This document shows positions 22,289 to 31,975 of a stretch of DNA of 64,000 nt, one piece after another. Each line of letters opens with the position of its first letter. The stretch's first letter is position 1. The DNA lies in the NCBI GenBank assembly GCA_032207245.1, contig CM063502.1:73728869-73792868 (forward strand), written 5' to 3'. Below the pieces are notes generated by a model, which ran no database searches, was not told where the DNA came from, and saw only the letters and a list, made by a program, of their open reading frames with translations. Both the position numbers and the translations under genes were made by a program. This DNA comes from Pardosa pseudoannulata (taxonomy: Eukaryota; Arthropoda; Arachnida; Araneae; Lycosidae).

Positions 22289-22374
22289 TAAACAAGTATT
22301 TACAATATGTCCCAGGAGGACTCAGTGCCATAAAACTCCATCCAACCAACCAACCAACTAAACAAGTATTTAAA
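22289..22374. mobile_element. Tiny retroposed fragment with (CCAA)n tail inside Gypsy
   Basis: TAAACAAGTATTTA occurs at about 22288-22301 and again at about 22360-22373. Between them is a short GC-richer insert (GTCCCAGGAGGACTCAGTGC) ending in CCAACCAACCAACCAAC. This is the form of a severely 5'-truncated LINE or SINE 3' end with a microsatellite tail and a 14-bp target duplication. Confidence 0.65.
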
Positions 22375-22379
22375 AAATT

Positions 22380-22672
22380 CGAAAAGACAAATTCCCTAGA
22401 CAGATATTGTTACATCCGAGTTTGAAACTTGTAAGAGAGACTTAGTCAACGTGGTTACGCTAGAGTATCAGGAACTTAATGAACGCATCTGTCTCATGGC
22501 TGACACAGCAGTAGGCGCTGCGTTGAACTGTGTTAAAAACAGTGCAATGAAACATATAAATTTCTTCTCGCGTAAGTTGTCTCCTACCGAAAAGCGTTAT
22601 AAGGATCATCTCCCTCCAACATATTGATTTACCAAAAACCCTGACTCGGCTCCACCAATACAAATTCACAAA
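22380..22672 (+). pseudogene. Gypsy RNase H remnant
   Basis: Fragments read LMADTAVGAALN (RNase H start with its aspartate), INFFSRKLSPTEKRY, and a shortened end before YIAQFSTDIQHISSKDN. It lies in the expected position between RT and integrase. Part of the domain is missing around 22620-22660. Confidence 0.7.
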
Positions 22673-23646
22673 TTGAGTTACATTGCACAATTTAGTACTG
22701 ATATTCAACACATCAGTAGCAAGGACAATGTTGTTGCTGACGCATTATCTCGTATCAGCAAAATCAAAATACACCCGATCGATCTGGAGACTATTGCCAG
22801 AGCTCAACAAGAGGACGAAGAGTTACAATATCGCTTATGCATCAAAGAAATATCGTTTAACTTACAACCGATGTCTAGTTCTTGTAACCTATGTGTAATG
22901 CGTGATGTCAACCACAGAAAAATTCGTCTATATATTCCTAGAGTTCTGAGACGTATAGTTATTCAGCAGCTATATAATCTTACACATCCTGGTATCCGTG
23001 CTACGAAAACACTTCTCTCGGATGGCTATGTTTGGCAGGCAATCTCAAAAGACATTACACAGTGGACTAAAGCCTGTGTAGACGGCCAAAAGTCTAAAGA
23101 AACGCGGTATACCAAAAACCCTCTTCTACAGTTTCCCATAATTTTGCAACGATTTGAACAGGTTCACCTGGATATTGTTGGACTTCTACAGCCATCCAAC
23201 AACTGCTCTTATCTGCTGATATGTATAGATCGTTTCTTACGTTGGCTGGAAACCATATCCTATCTAACATCTCAGAAAGAATCTCGAGAGTTTTCTTCCA
23301 TCACTGGATCGCACGTTTTGGATTGCCGCAGACCAGTGCGACAAAATACGGTAGGCAATTTGAGTCCCATATTTTTGCAAACCTTAATAAGTTGCTTGGC
23401 ATTCGACACATAAGGACGACACCGTACCATCCTGTCTCCAATGGCATAACTGAACGATTTCATCGTTCACTGAAACAGTCATTAAATTATCACAACAGCC
23501 GCCGGTGGATCGATAGTCTACCAGTCGTGCTACTTGGTCTTCGTTCTGCGTTCAAAACAGATTTTGGAGGAACGTGGACAGAGATGCTATATGGTACCAC
23601 CGTTCGCCTACCAGCTGATACAGTCTATGCATACCAAAGAGACTGA
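22673..23646 (+). pseudogene. Gypsy integrase
   Basis: Two overlapping frames (22673-23413 and 23221-23646), with a frame change near 23275. The first begins with the RNase H end (HISSKDNVVADALSRI), then the zinc-binding region (LTHPGIRATKTLL, TKACVDGQ). Its second cysteine is G. The core starts with VHLDIVGLL (first catalytic D). The second frame has SATKYGRQFES, where the second catalytic D is K, and TPYHPVSNGITERFHRSLK with the catalytic E kept. The enzyme is therefore inactive. Confidence 0.85.
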
Positions 23647-24061
23647 CAATCCTTCAACGCTCCTGAAGCAATTGGGGGACATTATGTATCAACAGTCACC
23701 AGTACCTACATCTGCTCACATCGATCAAAATTTATCCACTCTTCATTGCTTACACGTACATACATATTTGTAAGGAATAATTGCTCCTCACTCGCAAACA
23801 TGATGATACATTCCAAAAGTAATAGGGAGAACCTCTAAATATTATACTCTGTGCATTAACAGAAGGAACTCTGTGATGAGCTTCGATTGTCTAAAATCGG
23901 CCTTCATCCTCACTGATCCAACATTGAGTTCCGGTGATCCACCACACGATTTCTCTTCACATCCAGTCCCAGTTGATATCTCATTGTCATCAACAACAGC
24001 TTCTGCACAACCAGACCAGACTTCAGCAGACCGACATAAGTGGATTCCATCCTTATCTTAA
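23647..24061 (+). pseudogene. Gypsy pol C-terminal tail
   Basis: This continues the integrase reading after a frame change (NPSTLLKQLGDIMYQQSPVP), then IGRTSKYYTLCI and a Ser/Pro-rich tail ending RHKWIPSLS at 24061. It resembles the C-terminal end of arthropod Gypsy Pol. No env gene and no LTR are identified after it. Confidence 0.55.
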
Positions 24062-25228
24062 TGAATATTAAACTTAATGAACTTAATGAATATTTTCTTG
24101 TTGTTTTTATTTCTGATGCCATTAGAACAAACCAAGTACGATTGACTCATACGCTACTTGTATCAAGGCAAAGGGGTGCATTTTTCGTTTTAATGAGTAC
24201 CGTTATGGTGAAAGAACGACTTTGATTATTTTCTTTATTCGGGTAAATTGCTATCGGTATTGGTCTGTTGTGTGCTACATAACATAAACGTACGTTGTTT
24301 TTGAAGCAGATCGTACTACTAGGCCTAAATCAGGCTACTGAATATGCTAAATTCTAGTTTGCATTATAGTTGTAGTTATGATCTGTAGAAGCTACTAGGG
24401 AATTTTCTGGTCTTATTTTTCGTGATATTAATTGTACCCAGTTTTTGGTGATTTTCGATCATTTATTTAATATATTATTATTATTATTGATTGGAATTTC
24501 TTAGCTCATTTTAAAGGGAGATGTGCAATTCATGCATTTTGAGTATTTCTGTTTCAGTTTTTAACTTTATAGTGGTCTTTTTTAATCAATACCACGCCAA
24601 AAATCTTTACAATTTTACATCATATCTTGTCATTTGATCTAGAAATTCAAAAAATTAATATTAGAATGAATAAAAAGATTTTATTGCAAGTAGAATTAAT
24701 GAAAATATTTACGTTTTTAACTTAATAAATATATTTTACTCAAAATGGTGGTTTATTTTTTTTAATTTTCATGCAATTTAAATAAACTATTACACCTATT
24801 GATTACAAATTTTCAAGTAAAGTGTATCATAATGCTAAAATAAATCGTCATCTACTTTTATTTGTATTTTTATTTTGTTTGTTATTTATAGTACATAAAA
24901 TATAATTTTCAAATACCATTTTAGCTTTGTCTGAAAAGTTATTCTCTTTTTGGGAAGTTTCTAATATCTTTTAAAATTTAAATAGATGAATCATACTTAG
25001 TGCTTATTGCTTAGAAAAATGAAAAAGTTAGTAAAAAAAAAAAATCGATTTTAGTTGTAAGTCTGGGTGCAGTGTGTTAGATAAATTTTGAAAAAAAAAA
25101 AAAAAAAAAAAAAAAAAAACAGGCTCTTAATTTTATTTTTAGAAAATTTTTAATGTTTCTAGAACCAAATTAAACTTGGGGAAAATCACAACTATATATA
25201 TAAAACAAATGCTAAATATTTCACGTTT
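24062..25228. other. AT-rich stretch, no gene seen
   Basis: No coding signal. It contains an A run of about 36 bases near 25090-25120. A 3' LTR for the Gypsy element would be expected near its start, but none could be matched. Confidence 0.5.
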
Positions 25229-25293
25229 GGTTTAGGGCTCTACGGTCTATTGTTTTGTTTCACACGGACTAATGAGACTGAAACCTAATTACC
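25229..25293 (-). mobile_element. SINE-A copy, left part (split by nested insertion)
   Basis: It has GGTTTAGGGCTCTACGGTC, CGGACTAATGAGACTG and CCTAATTA, then stops at the end of a DNA transposon. The rest of the same copy resumes at 32537 with TAAAGCCGATTCCGAACGG. Confidence 0.8.
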
Positions 25294-25629
25294 GACTTTC
25301 CCACTTATCGACACGACAACGTAAATAATGCAACGACAAAACGGTATCGTGTCGTCTAGCAAGCAGTTTTTCCACTCTACCAATATCGTTTCATTTAAAG
25401 ATGGTGGTAAGCTCGCACAAGTTTTATAATGACTGAAATAGTCACTTTTATAGACTTAGTACAACAATTATTGTTAGAAAAGTAAATTTTAACGCTGTTT
25501 CATTGCACACATTTTAAAAACATTGGATGCTAATACTAGGCACCAATTTCTTATATTCTTTCCACCGGTGGTATGCTAGTGAAGCTTTGGCTCCGCCTCT
25601 TTTTTTGTCAAAAAGTCAATTTAACACTC

Positions 25630-25712
25630 TACGTGTGAGGCGTTTTGACGTAGTGTTAGCGCGTTGTCCTAGTATTTTTCCGCCTGGGGTTCGATTCCCG
25701 GTGTTTTTTTTT
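25630..25712 (+). repeat. tRNA-like SINE head with perfect B box
   Basis: TAGTGTTAGCG is close to a pol III A box, and GGTTCGATTCC matches the B box consensus. An oligo-T follows at about 25706. It belongs to a different family from SINE-A. No cloverleaf with a good acceptor stem was found. Confidence 0.45.
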
Positions 25713-26043
25713 TTATTCCATTTTTAAAATTATAATTTTTTTTCTGTAACTCTCTTAAATCTGCTAAAATTCTGGCATCTCTTCTAATAATTAAAATGAT
25801 TTTTGTTTAAAACAATAATATATTAAAAAAATGCGAATAAAAATGTTTTCAATTTTAATGTCTCTTTTCTAATTTTACGTAATTATTTTTGTCCTTTTCA
25901 TTTCCCTTTTTAAATCTATTTAATTTTAACTATTAACACATTTACCAGATCATTTTTTTCTTTAGTAACTTTACCTCTTTAAATTTATTAAACAATCTTA
26001 AATCCAAATTTGATATACTCAGTAATTTGCTTTCAAAAGCAAC

Positions 26044-26049
26044 AGTATA
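26044..26049. repeat. Left target-site duplication (AGTATA)
   Basis: AGTATA here pairs with AGTATG at 32056-32061. The uninterrupted relative at about 59701 reads CAGTATGGGATAA, so one copy of the 6-mer is the ancestral target. Confidence 0.75.
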
Positions 26050-26128
26050 AGTAGATAGAAAATGGGGATTCTGCCCCACGGGAGCAGGGAACCCTACGTC
26101 ACGGGTGACGTAGGTGATAACGTTATCT
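26050..26128 (+). repeat. Left terminal inverted repeat (79 bp)
   Basis: It pairs with 31976-32055. It contains CTACGTCAC-GG-GTGACGTAG (9-bp arms) followed by the perfect 12-bp palindrome GATAACGTTATC, so the end can fold on itself as well as pair with the other end. Confidence 0.9.
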
Positions 26129-26135
26129 ATGTTGA

Positions 26136-26354
26136 GTGGAGTGGAGTAGTAGTGTTCCTGTCGTAACCTTTTACGAGGGTGAAACCGAAACTAGAAGTTT
26201 CTGTAGGAAGGAATGGCAACGGTTCATTTTTTCGAAAGTTAAGGTGAAGTGTAAGGTGAATCCTTTAGCTCTAACAGAACCAATGTATATTCTTTCTGAA
26301 GTAGAAATTCTCAAAACACATAAAGCTTTCTACCAGTTTCAACTAAATAAGTAG
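26136..26354 (+). CDS. Small ORF beside the left terminus, unknown
   Basis: A 72-codon frame starting 8 bp inside the left inverted repeat. It begins MEWSSSVPVV and ends QFQLNK. The middle is Lys/Val-rich (FSKVKVKCKVN). No domain, signal peptide or membrane segment is recognised. It lies in a locally less AT-rich block, just before the tandem repeats. It could be a short element gene driven from the terminus, the end of a deleted gene, or chance. Confidence 0.25.
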   Translation: MEWSSSVPVVTFYEGETETRSFCRKEWQRFIFSKVKVKCKVNPLALTEPMYILSEVEILKTHKAFYQFQLNK

Positions 26355-26386
26355 CACCATCCATCAAAAGTAATGCACTTTAAGCA

Positions 26387-27290
26387 CAGAAATTGGTATT
26401 TTTACTTTTCAAAACTTTTTTTTTTCTTAAGTTGCAAATTTCTTTAAAACTCAAATACTTATTAACTAATTTTCTGCTAATATTAGAAAATAAATTTTCC
26501 CATTCGAAGTACATTTCATTATATTTTCAGACTTTGTAAAGTCGATAGAACTTTTAATTAAGTTTTTAACTTAGAAAATTTTATTTATTACAGAACTTTC
26601 AAAATCCTCTGTTACAAATTTTTGTAACAGTAATTTTCCCATTCGAAGTACATTTCATTATATTTTCAGACTTTGTAAAGTCGATAGAACTTTTAATTAA
26701 GTTTTTAACTTAGAAAATTTTATTTATTACAGAACTTTCAAAATCCTCTGTTACAAATTTTTGTGCGAAAAGTTTTTAAATTTTTTTTTCTTAAATTTAG
26801 AATTGTTATATATTTTATTTTATTTTGTTACAGAGATTAATATTTTTATTTTTCAAAACTTTTTTTTTTTAAGTTGCGAATTTCTTTAAAACTCAAATAC
26901 TTATTTATTGACTTTCTGCTAATATTAGAAAATAAATTTTCCCATTCTAAGTACATTTCATTGTATTTTCAGACTTTGTAAAGTCGATAGAACTTTTAAC
27001 TCAGTTTTTAGCTTAGAACATTTTATTTATTACAGAACTTTCAAAATCCTCTGTTACAAATTTTTGTGCGAAAAGTTTTTAAATTTTTTTTTCTTAAATT
27101 TAGAATTGTTATATATTTTATTTTGTTACAGAAATTGATATTTTTACTTTTCAAAACTTTTTTTTTTTAAGTTGCGAATTTCTTTAAAACTCAAATACTT
27201 ATTTATTAACTTTCTGCTAATATTAGAAAATAAATTTTCACATTCTAAGTACATTTTATTGTATTTTCAGACTTTGTAAAGTCAATGTTT
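26387..27290 (+). repeat. Internal tandem repeat, period about 298 bp with a 139-bp duplication
   Basis: Units begin at about 26387, 26831 and 27129 with AGA(A/G)ATT(G/A)(G/A)TATTTTTA. Shared blocks are TTTCTGCTAATATTAGAAAA and ACTTTGTAAAGTCGATAGAA. Inside the first unit, 26502-26640 is repeated immediately as 26641-26779 (period 139). The third unit is cut short at 27290. Confidence 0.9.
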
Positions 27291-29587
27291 TAAGTAATAT
27301 ATTACTGTCGAAATAGATCATATTGTAAACTTAGAATACTTTTGCAGGGATTTGAAAAGATTTTCTGTGTTTTTTTATACATACATAGTATATATGCTAC
27401 ATTTAAATAAATGATATTCACATAGAACTATTAGCTGGAATATGATCCAATTTACCTACTTCACGAAAATACATCTATAATTTAAGTATAGACAATATAT
27501 TTTTCACTTTATTTATTTTTTAATATTGGAAGAAAATGTTAATTGTTATATAGATTATAAAGTATTAGCATTCTAATTTTCAAAAGACTTAAAATTTTTT
27601 TTATTATTATTATTAATATTACATGTATTTACACTATATCCTAAAGTAAGACATTTCTGATCCAAGAACTTTTATTTATGAAAACAAAAATCTAAATGCT
27701 AATCTCCGATGTGATAACACCTGAATAACGAACGTCTTATATCTAAGGGCTCTTTTAGTAAACTATTCCAGTATCCAAAAAACTGCGTAACATTTTGATC
27801 ATGTTATAGGTTAAAATTTTGATACATGATATGAATAGAAGAAATTCAATCAGTTAGTACATTCAATTGAAGTATACTATAAAGTAATATATACCTTCCA
27901 TTGTATGCGAATTTGGAAATATAAGTAAAATCGAGAGAATAATCGCGAGATAAAAAAAATTCACAAGTATATTTATCGTTAACTTGTAGAATGCCACTCA
28001 ACACTCAAGTTGAAAGTAAATTTTCTTAATATAAGTAACAATTATAGTTATAGGTATATGCTGTGACAAATAATTTTCAAGAAACCTCAAAAATGTCGTA
28101 AAACAACCATCGAACTTACTAATTCAGGAGAAAACAATTATAATGTTATAGTACAAATTACTAAAAATTATATTTTAGACTATATACTTTAGCTAATACA
28201 AAGGAATATATATTTTCATATGTTCAGATAACGCATAGGTATTAAAAATTAACTTCATACATGAATATATATAATTATATAGGAAGATATATTTTAATAT
28301 TGAATCTTGTCTTTGAACACATCATTTTTTTTCCATTGGTATTGCAATAAAATGGTATTTCAAATAACCTGAATTATTTTTAATACTTTTTTAAGCCTCT
28401 TATTAAAGAATTCTTTTTTCCTCAGTTTTTTTTTCCTAAAAGTATAGAAAATATCCTAACATACTAGTTTTACACATTCTTTCCTACTATGCAACAGAAA
28501 TACATGCATGTAAATCTTATAAAAGTATAAATGAGAGGATGTTTAAAATTATTTTTATTTTTAAAAAAATGTTTCTCTAAATTGTCAAATTTTACTTTAC
28601 TCATTTATAAATAGTGAATGAGAAAGGAATAATTTTACCCTCTATGTGCACAAGTCAATTTCAAACGATCCAGAATTTCTATGTCAAAAGTGATATTCGA
28701 AATCGCAAACTCCGGTACTGAAAAGCAGCGCCCCACCATTCTCTCATTGTTAGGCGAAATAAATTATACTAATGTTGTAAAATCCGTAAGAATAACGAAA
28801 ATTCCACTGAGAAATATGGAACATACTATGTTAAATTCATGTAAAAGAGGAAGTTTATAAGGTTGTAATAGCTTCTGACTGTCTGAGATGTTATTGTTGC
28901 AAATATGTTTTGTTAGCTGTGAAACGTACACACTATTTCCGATATAAATAAGATATAAAAATTTATGTCCGTTAAAAATTTATTAAATTTAAACTGTGAA
29001 TTTCTAAATGATTTATAGAGAAAAAAATCTTTAAATATTTTAATAGTGGATATTCTTACAGTTTAAAATGATATTTATATTGCACAGTTGCTAAATGAAG
29101 GAAATATATTTTCATTCTTGTACACATAAATAGTTAAATATGAAATGCAATATAAAAAAGTAAAAGAATTAAAACTTTATTTTCATGAATTTATTTAAGA
29201 GGCATATGCATATTAATTTTAAAGGGTGTATTAATTTCATAGTTTTTAAAGTTTTGAATAAGATAATGATATTACCATAAATTTATTCTTTTATGAAATT
29301 GAATTTAGACAGTAAATTGAAAGAATTCAACAGATAATTTTAACTTTAGGTTTAAGACGACAGTATAAACTAGACTAAACTTGTGAGAATTAGAATATGT
29401 TAGTAAAATAAATTAAGATTTCTTACATATAAGTATATTTAGAGGAAAACATGAATTCTAAACTTCATAACAATAATCTCAGTTGTGAATAGTAAATTAA
29501 TTGTACAGAAAGTTGGTGGGTTTCTTAGCGTACTTATACCATCTGCATTGAGCGTTATTTCAAGTCTCATACATGGAACTCGCTAAG

Positions 29588-29588
<1 letters not shown>
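27291..29588. other. AT-rich interior of the 6-kb element, no gene seen
   Basis: There is no reading frame above background. A patch at about 28696-28751 matches the SINE-A head. The remainder is low in GC and featureless. Genes of an autonomous relative may have been lost from here. Confidence 0.55.
28696..28751 (-). mobile_element. SINE-A head fragment
   Basis: CTCCGGTACTGAAAAGCAGC and CCCCACCATTC match the tRNA-like end of SINE-A. It lies inside the 6-kb element, which would mean a SINE landed in it or was carried by it. Confidence 0.5.

Positions 29589-29643
<55 letters not shown>
29589..29643. repeat. (AT)n microsatellite
   Basis: About 27 uninterrupted AT dinucleotides. Confidence 0.95.
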
Positions 29644-29644
<1 letters not shown>

Positions 29645-29732
29645 TACTCAATCAATATTTTAAAGAATGATATCCCCAAGAAAATTCACACTGAGAAATA
29701 TAAAGAAACAATTTAAAATAAAAAATAACATT

Positions 29733-29738
29733 GTTTAT
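29733..29738 (-). terminator. Candidate polyadenylation signal AATAAA
   Basis: TTTATT on the plus strand reads AATAAA on the minus strand, about 140 bp downstream of the stop of the second ORF. It fits the 3' end of a transcript carrying both minus-strand ORFs. Confidence 0.4.
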
Positions 29739-29875
29739 TTACATTTACAAAATCATTCTTTTTACACAAATAAAAGAGTTTTATAATCTTGCATTGTAAG
29801 TTCTTTCACTTTATCAAGATTTATATTATTTAAAATGGATAAATCATTTTCAATATTAGAACTGTTTAATAATAC

Positions 29876-30583
29876 CTATGCACGGCATCCTAAAGATTTA
29901 AATCTTTCGCCGATGCTTAAACATATGCAGTCATGGTTGAACTGAGAAAAACTATCAATAATGCAACCTTCGCAATGATATACACTTTTAATACTTCTAT
30001 TAATGTTATTTTCTAAACATGCGAATAATTCCGATAATACATTATCATCGCTAGATGTTGATGGGGTATTTATATTAGTTTGTCGAAGCATAGAAATTTT
30101 ATGGGGTAAAATGCATAACCAAATTAATTCTATAAAATAGTTAGTTATATCTTCTTCCATTTCTAATAATTTAGATACTTCTTCTGCATTTAAGATTAAA
30201 TTTGTAGGATTTAAACATATACTATTAGTTTGAGAACAAGTCAAATTTTGTAAGCATAAACCATTTAAATTAATACCTAACAGTTCATTATTAACAATGA
30301 ATGAGGAGTCTTTATATACAAAATTAAATTTATACATCTTATCTATAAAATAGTACCATGTAACAGGAGAAATAACTATACCTGTTTTAGTTTGTATCCA
30401 CCTGTGGTTGATATATTTATACCTGCGGATATCTGCGCGAGGTGCATTTTGAGAAACATTTACTTTACAGAGAACATTCTCACTTAGATGGAAATTTTTG
30501 AAAGGGAAATGTAGCATTATCTCGTTCCAAACATGCTCCAATATCATCCACATCAGCACAAAGTCTTTTCGATGGCGGTGCAC
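29876..30583 (-). CDS. Second ORF of the 6-kb element, Cys/His-rich C-terminus, unknown
   Basis: An open frame of 235 codons that overlaps the end of the AlkB gene by 104 bp in another frame. The first ~40 residues (MHRHRKDFVLMWMILEHV) come from DNA already coding the AlkB tail, so the real start may be a later Met, or this may be joined to AlkB by a frameshift or a splice. No catalytic domain is recognised. The C-terminus carries HCEGC, a C-x2-C-x9-H-x-C cluster with FSQFNHDC, and ends SLGCRA, which suggests a small metal-binding module. I have an impression that similar C-x-G-C / SQ-x2-H-x-C endings occur in uncharacterised proteins of invertebrate elements, but cannot confirm it. Base composition is clearly more AT-rich than the AlkB gene. 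Confidence 0.55.
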   Translation of the reverse strand: MHRHRKDFVLMWMILEHVWNEIMLHFPFKNFHLSENVLCKVNVSQNAPRADIRRYKYINHRWIQTKTGIVISPVTWYYFIDKMYKFNFVYKDSSFIVNNELLGINLNGLCLQNLTCSQTNSICLNPTNLILNAEEVSKLLEMEEDITNYFIELIWLCILPHKISMLRQTNINTPSTSSDDNVLSELFACLENNINRSIKSVYHCEGCIIDSFSQFNHDCICLSIGERFKSLGCRA

Positions 30584-31217
30584 TAAAATTCACATCAGAC
30601 CGAAGGGCTACATCCAACCAGTCACCCTCGGGTATATAGCAGGCAGAATTTGATGAGGGGTAACATTTTAAACTTCTGAAGGTGAGACTTATGCGGGACT
30701 CCTTTACCTCGGGCTGGGCTGGTATTTCATGGGTATAATATTTATTTGTAGGCGATGACATCACTATCAAAGAGCCATGGGTAAGTTCATACGACACACT
30801 CTCGCAGTTTGGTCGTTTGAAGATTATATTGCGAGATGCGCCGAAGCTGAGTGCAGCGATCGGAATGCTGGGATCCAGGTCTGCTTCATTATCCCGATGA
30901 GCGCCGATTTTCGCTGTCCCATCGCAATAAAAATTGAGTAGCACATAATTATAACTGCATTGCAATCTCGATTCGACGTCCTCCTTCAATTTTACTAATA
31001 GAGGTGTCCAAGGGCGAGCTGTTACTGCAGTACCGGAAAAAGCATACTGCAATCCGACATCTCCATAGGCACATACTCTCCTTTTCGGAGTGAAATTCTT
31101 ACCGTTCACAGTAAGCTCTAAAGGGTCGAACTGCAACTTCTTCAATTCCAAGTAGAGATTCTCGGCTTCTTCCGAGGAATAAAATTTGTCAATATACTCA
31201 ACTTTAAACTGAGCCAT
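30480..31217 (-). CDS. AlkB-type Fe(II)/2-oxoglutarate dioxygenase, ALKBH2/3-like
   Basis: An intact, intronless 245-codon gene. Proteins of this family remove alkyl groups from nucleic-acid bases by oxidation, using iron, oxygen and 2-oxoglutarate. Visible family features are PKRRVCAYGD (residues 44-53), the nucleotide-flip region, and LNFYCDGTAKIGAHRDNE (94-111) with the iron ligands H107 and D109. PIAALSFGASRNIIFK (119-134), the third ligand at H163 (YYTHEIP), and RISLTFR (175-181), with R175 and R181 fitting the 2-oxoglutarate contacts, complete the set. All expected catalytic residues are present. Residues 182-245 form a variable tail that lacks a known domain. The start MAQFKVEYID is the first Met after an upstream AT-rich leader. 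The gene sits inside a mobile element, is richer in GC than its surroundings, and is intact where most other genes in the window are broken. Whether the substrate is DNA or RNA cannot be told. Confidence 0.92.
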   Translation of the reverse strand: MAQFKVEYIDKFYSSEEAENLYLELKKLQFDPLELTVNGKNFTPKRRVCAYGDVGLQYAFSGTAVTARPWTPLLVKLKEDVESRLQCSYNYVLLNFYCDGTAKIGAHRDNEADLDPSIPIAALSFGASRNIIFKRPNCESVSYELTHGSLIVMSSPTNKYYTHEIPAQPEVKESRISLTFRSLKCYPSSNSACYIPEGDWLDVALRSDVNFSAPPSKRLCADVDDIGACLERDNATFPFQKFPSK

Positions 31218-31284
31218 TGTGCATAAAAACAGGGAGTAACTTTGAAGATAAGTGTCAGCTGGAAGGCTAGCGAGTGTAGATCGA

Positions 31285-31308
31285 GACTGAGACAGGGCTG
31301 TATTTAAA
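31285..31308 (-). promoter_or_regulatory. Possible core promoter for the AlkB gene
   Basis: On the minus strand TTTAAATA (31308-31301) is followed about 15-20 bp later by TCAGTC (31290-31285), an arthropod-like initiator, about 70 bp before the ATG. The spacing is shorter than usual, so this is weak. Confidence 0.25.
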
Positions 31309-31857
31309 CTATTCCTTCAAATGAGAGTGACGTGTTACATAGATTAAGAGAGTCGAAGTTGTAGTAGATAATTTTTAGTCACATCAGTTAAGAAACAATA
31401 AAATAAACATCTCAACTTGCAACATCAAGGGTTGGAACAACTCAACATGTTTACAAATTCTGCATCGTCATGTAGACATATGAAACATCAGAGATTACCT
31501 CTATGTCTCCCTCCGAGATAGTACTGATAAAAGTGGTCACATTCCTCTTAGTTTCAGTTCCGAAGAAACGAGAAATGTACTACTCTTTCTCATGTGACTG
31601 ATAAGGGCTATTAGTCCATTCTGACCAGTACTGATAAAAGCATAGAACATAGAAAGTGGTCACATTCCTCTTATATCTGTAATAGTTCCAAAATTCATCA
31701 TTTAGGATTTTTAAAATCTATCTTTATTTTTATAAATTTAATTTTAACTCATTTTTTTTTAAACTTATGACATGTTAGGTTATTTCATGGAAGTTTAAAA
31801 AAAATTATTTAAGTATGCGTGTAATATATAGAAACAAGAAAACAGAATACATTATGA

Positions 31858-31859
<2 letters not shown>

Positions 31860-31892
<33 letters not shown>
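31860..31892. repeat. (AT)n microsatellite
   Basis: About 16 AT dinucleotides near the right end of the 6-kb element. Confidence 0.95.
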
Positions 31893-31895
<3 letters not shown>

Positions 31896-31975
31896 ATTTT
31901 GTAAGGTTCCCATTTTACTATTTTTTAAAATGGTAACAGGTCAATCTTAGGGGCTCTTAGACGTTATCGTAGATA

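Larger units (their letters stand above)
25294..26049. mobile_element. TA-target DNA transposon, copy A, left part
   Basis: The left end (CCGACTTTCCCACTTATCGA, then CACGACAACGTAAAT) is an inverted repeat of the right end near 32500-32536 (CTTTCCCACTTACCGACAGG in reverse complement). The target looks like TA within SINE-A. From about 25864 it matches 59510-59706. Excluding the 6-kb insert, the element would be about 1.2 kb. No transposase is seen. It carries a tRNA-like segment at 25630-25712. Confidence 0.75.

Noticed and set aside
19131..24500. LTR pair for the Gypsy element
   Set aside because: No matching direct repeats were found by eye before 19517 and after 24061. A dot-plot would be needed.
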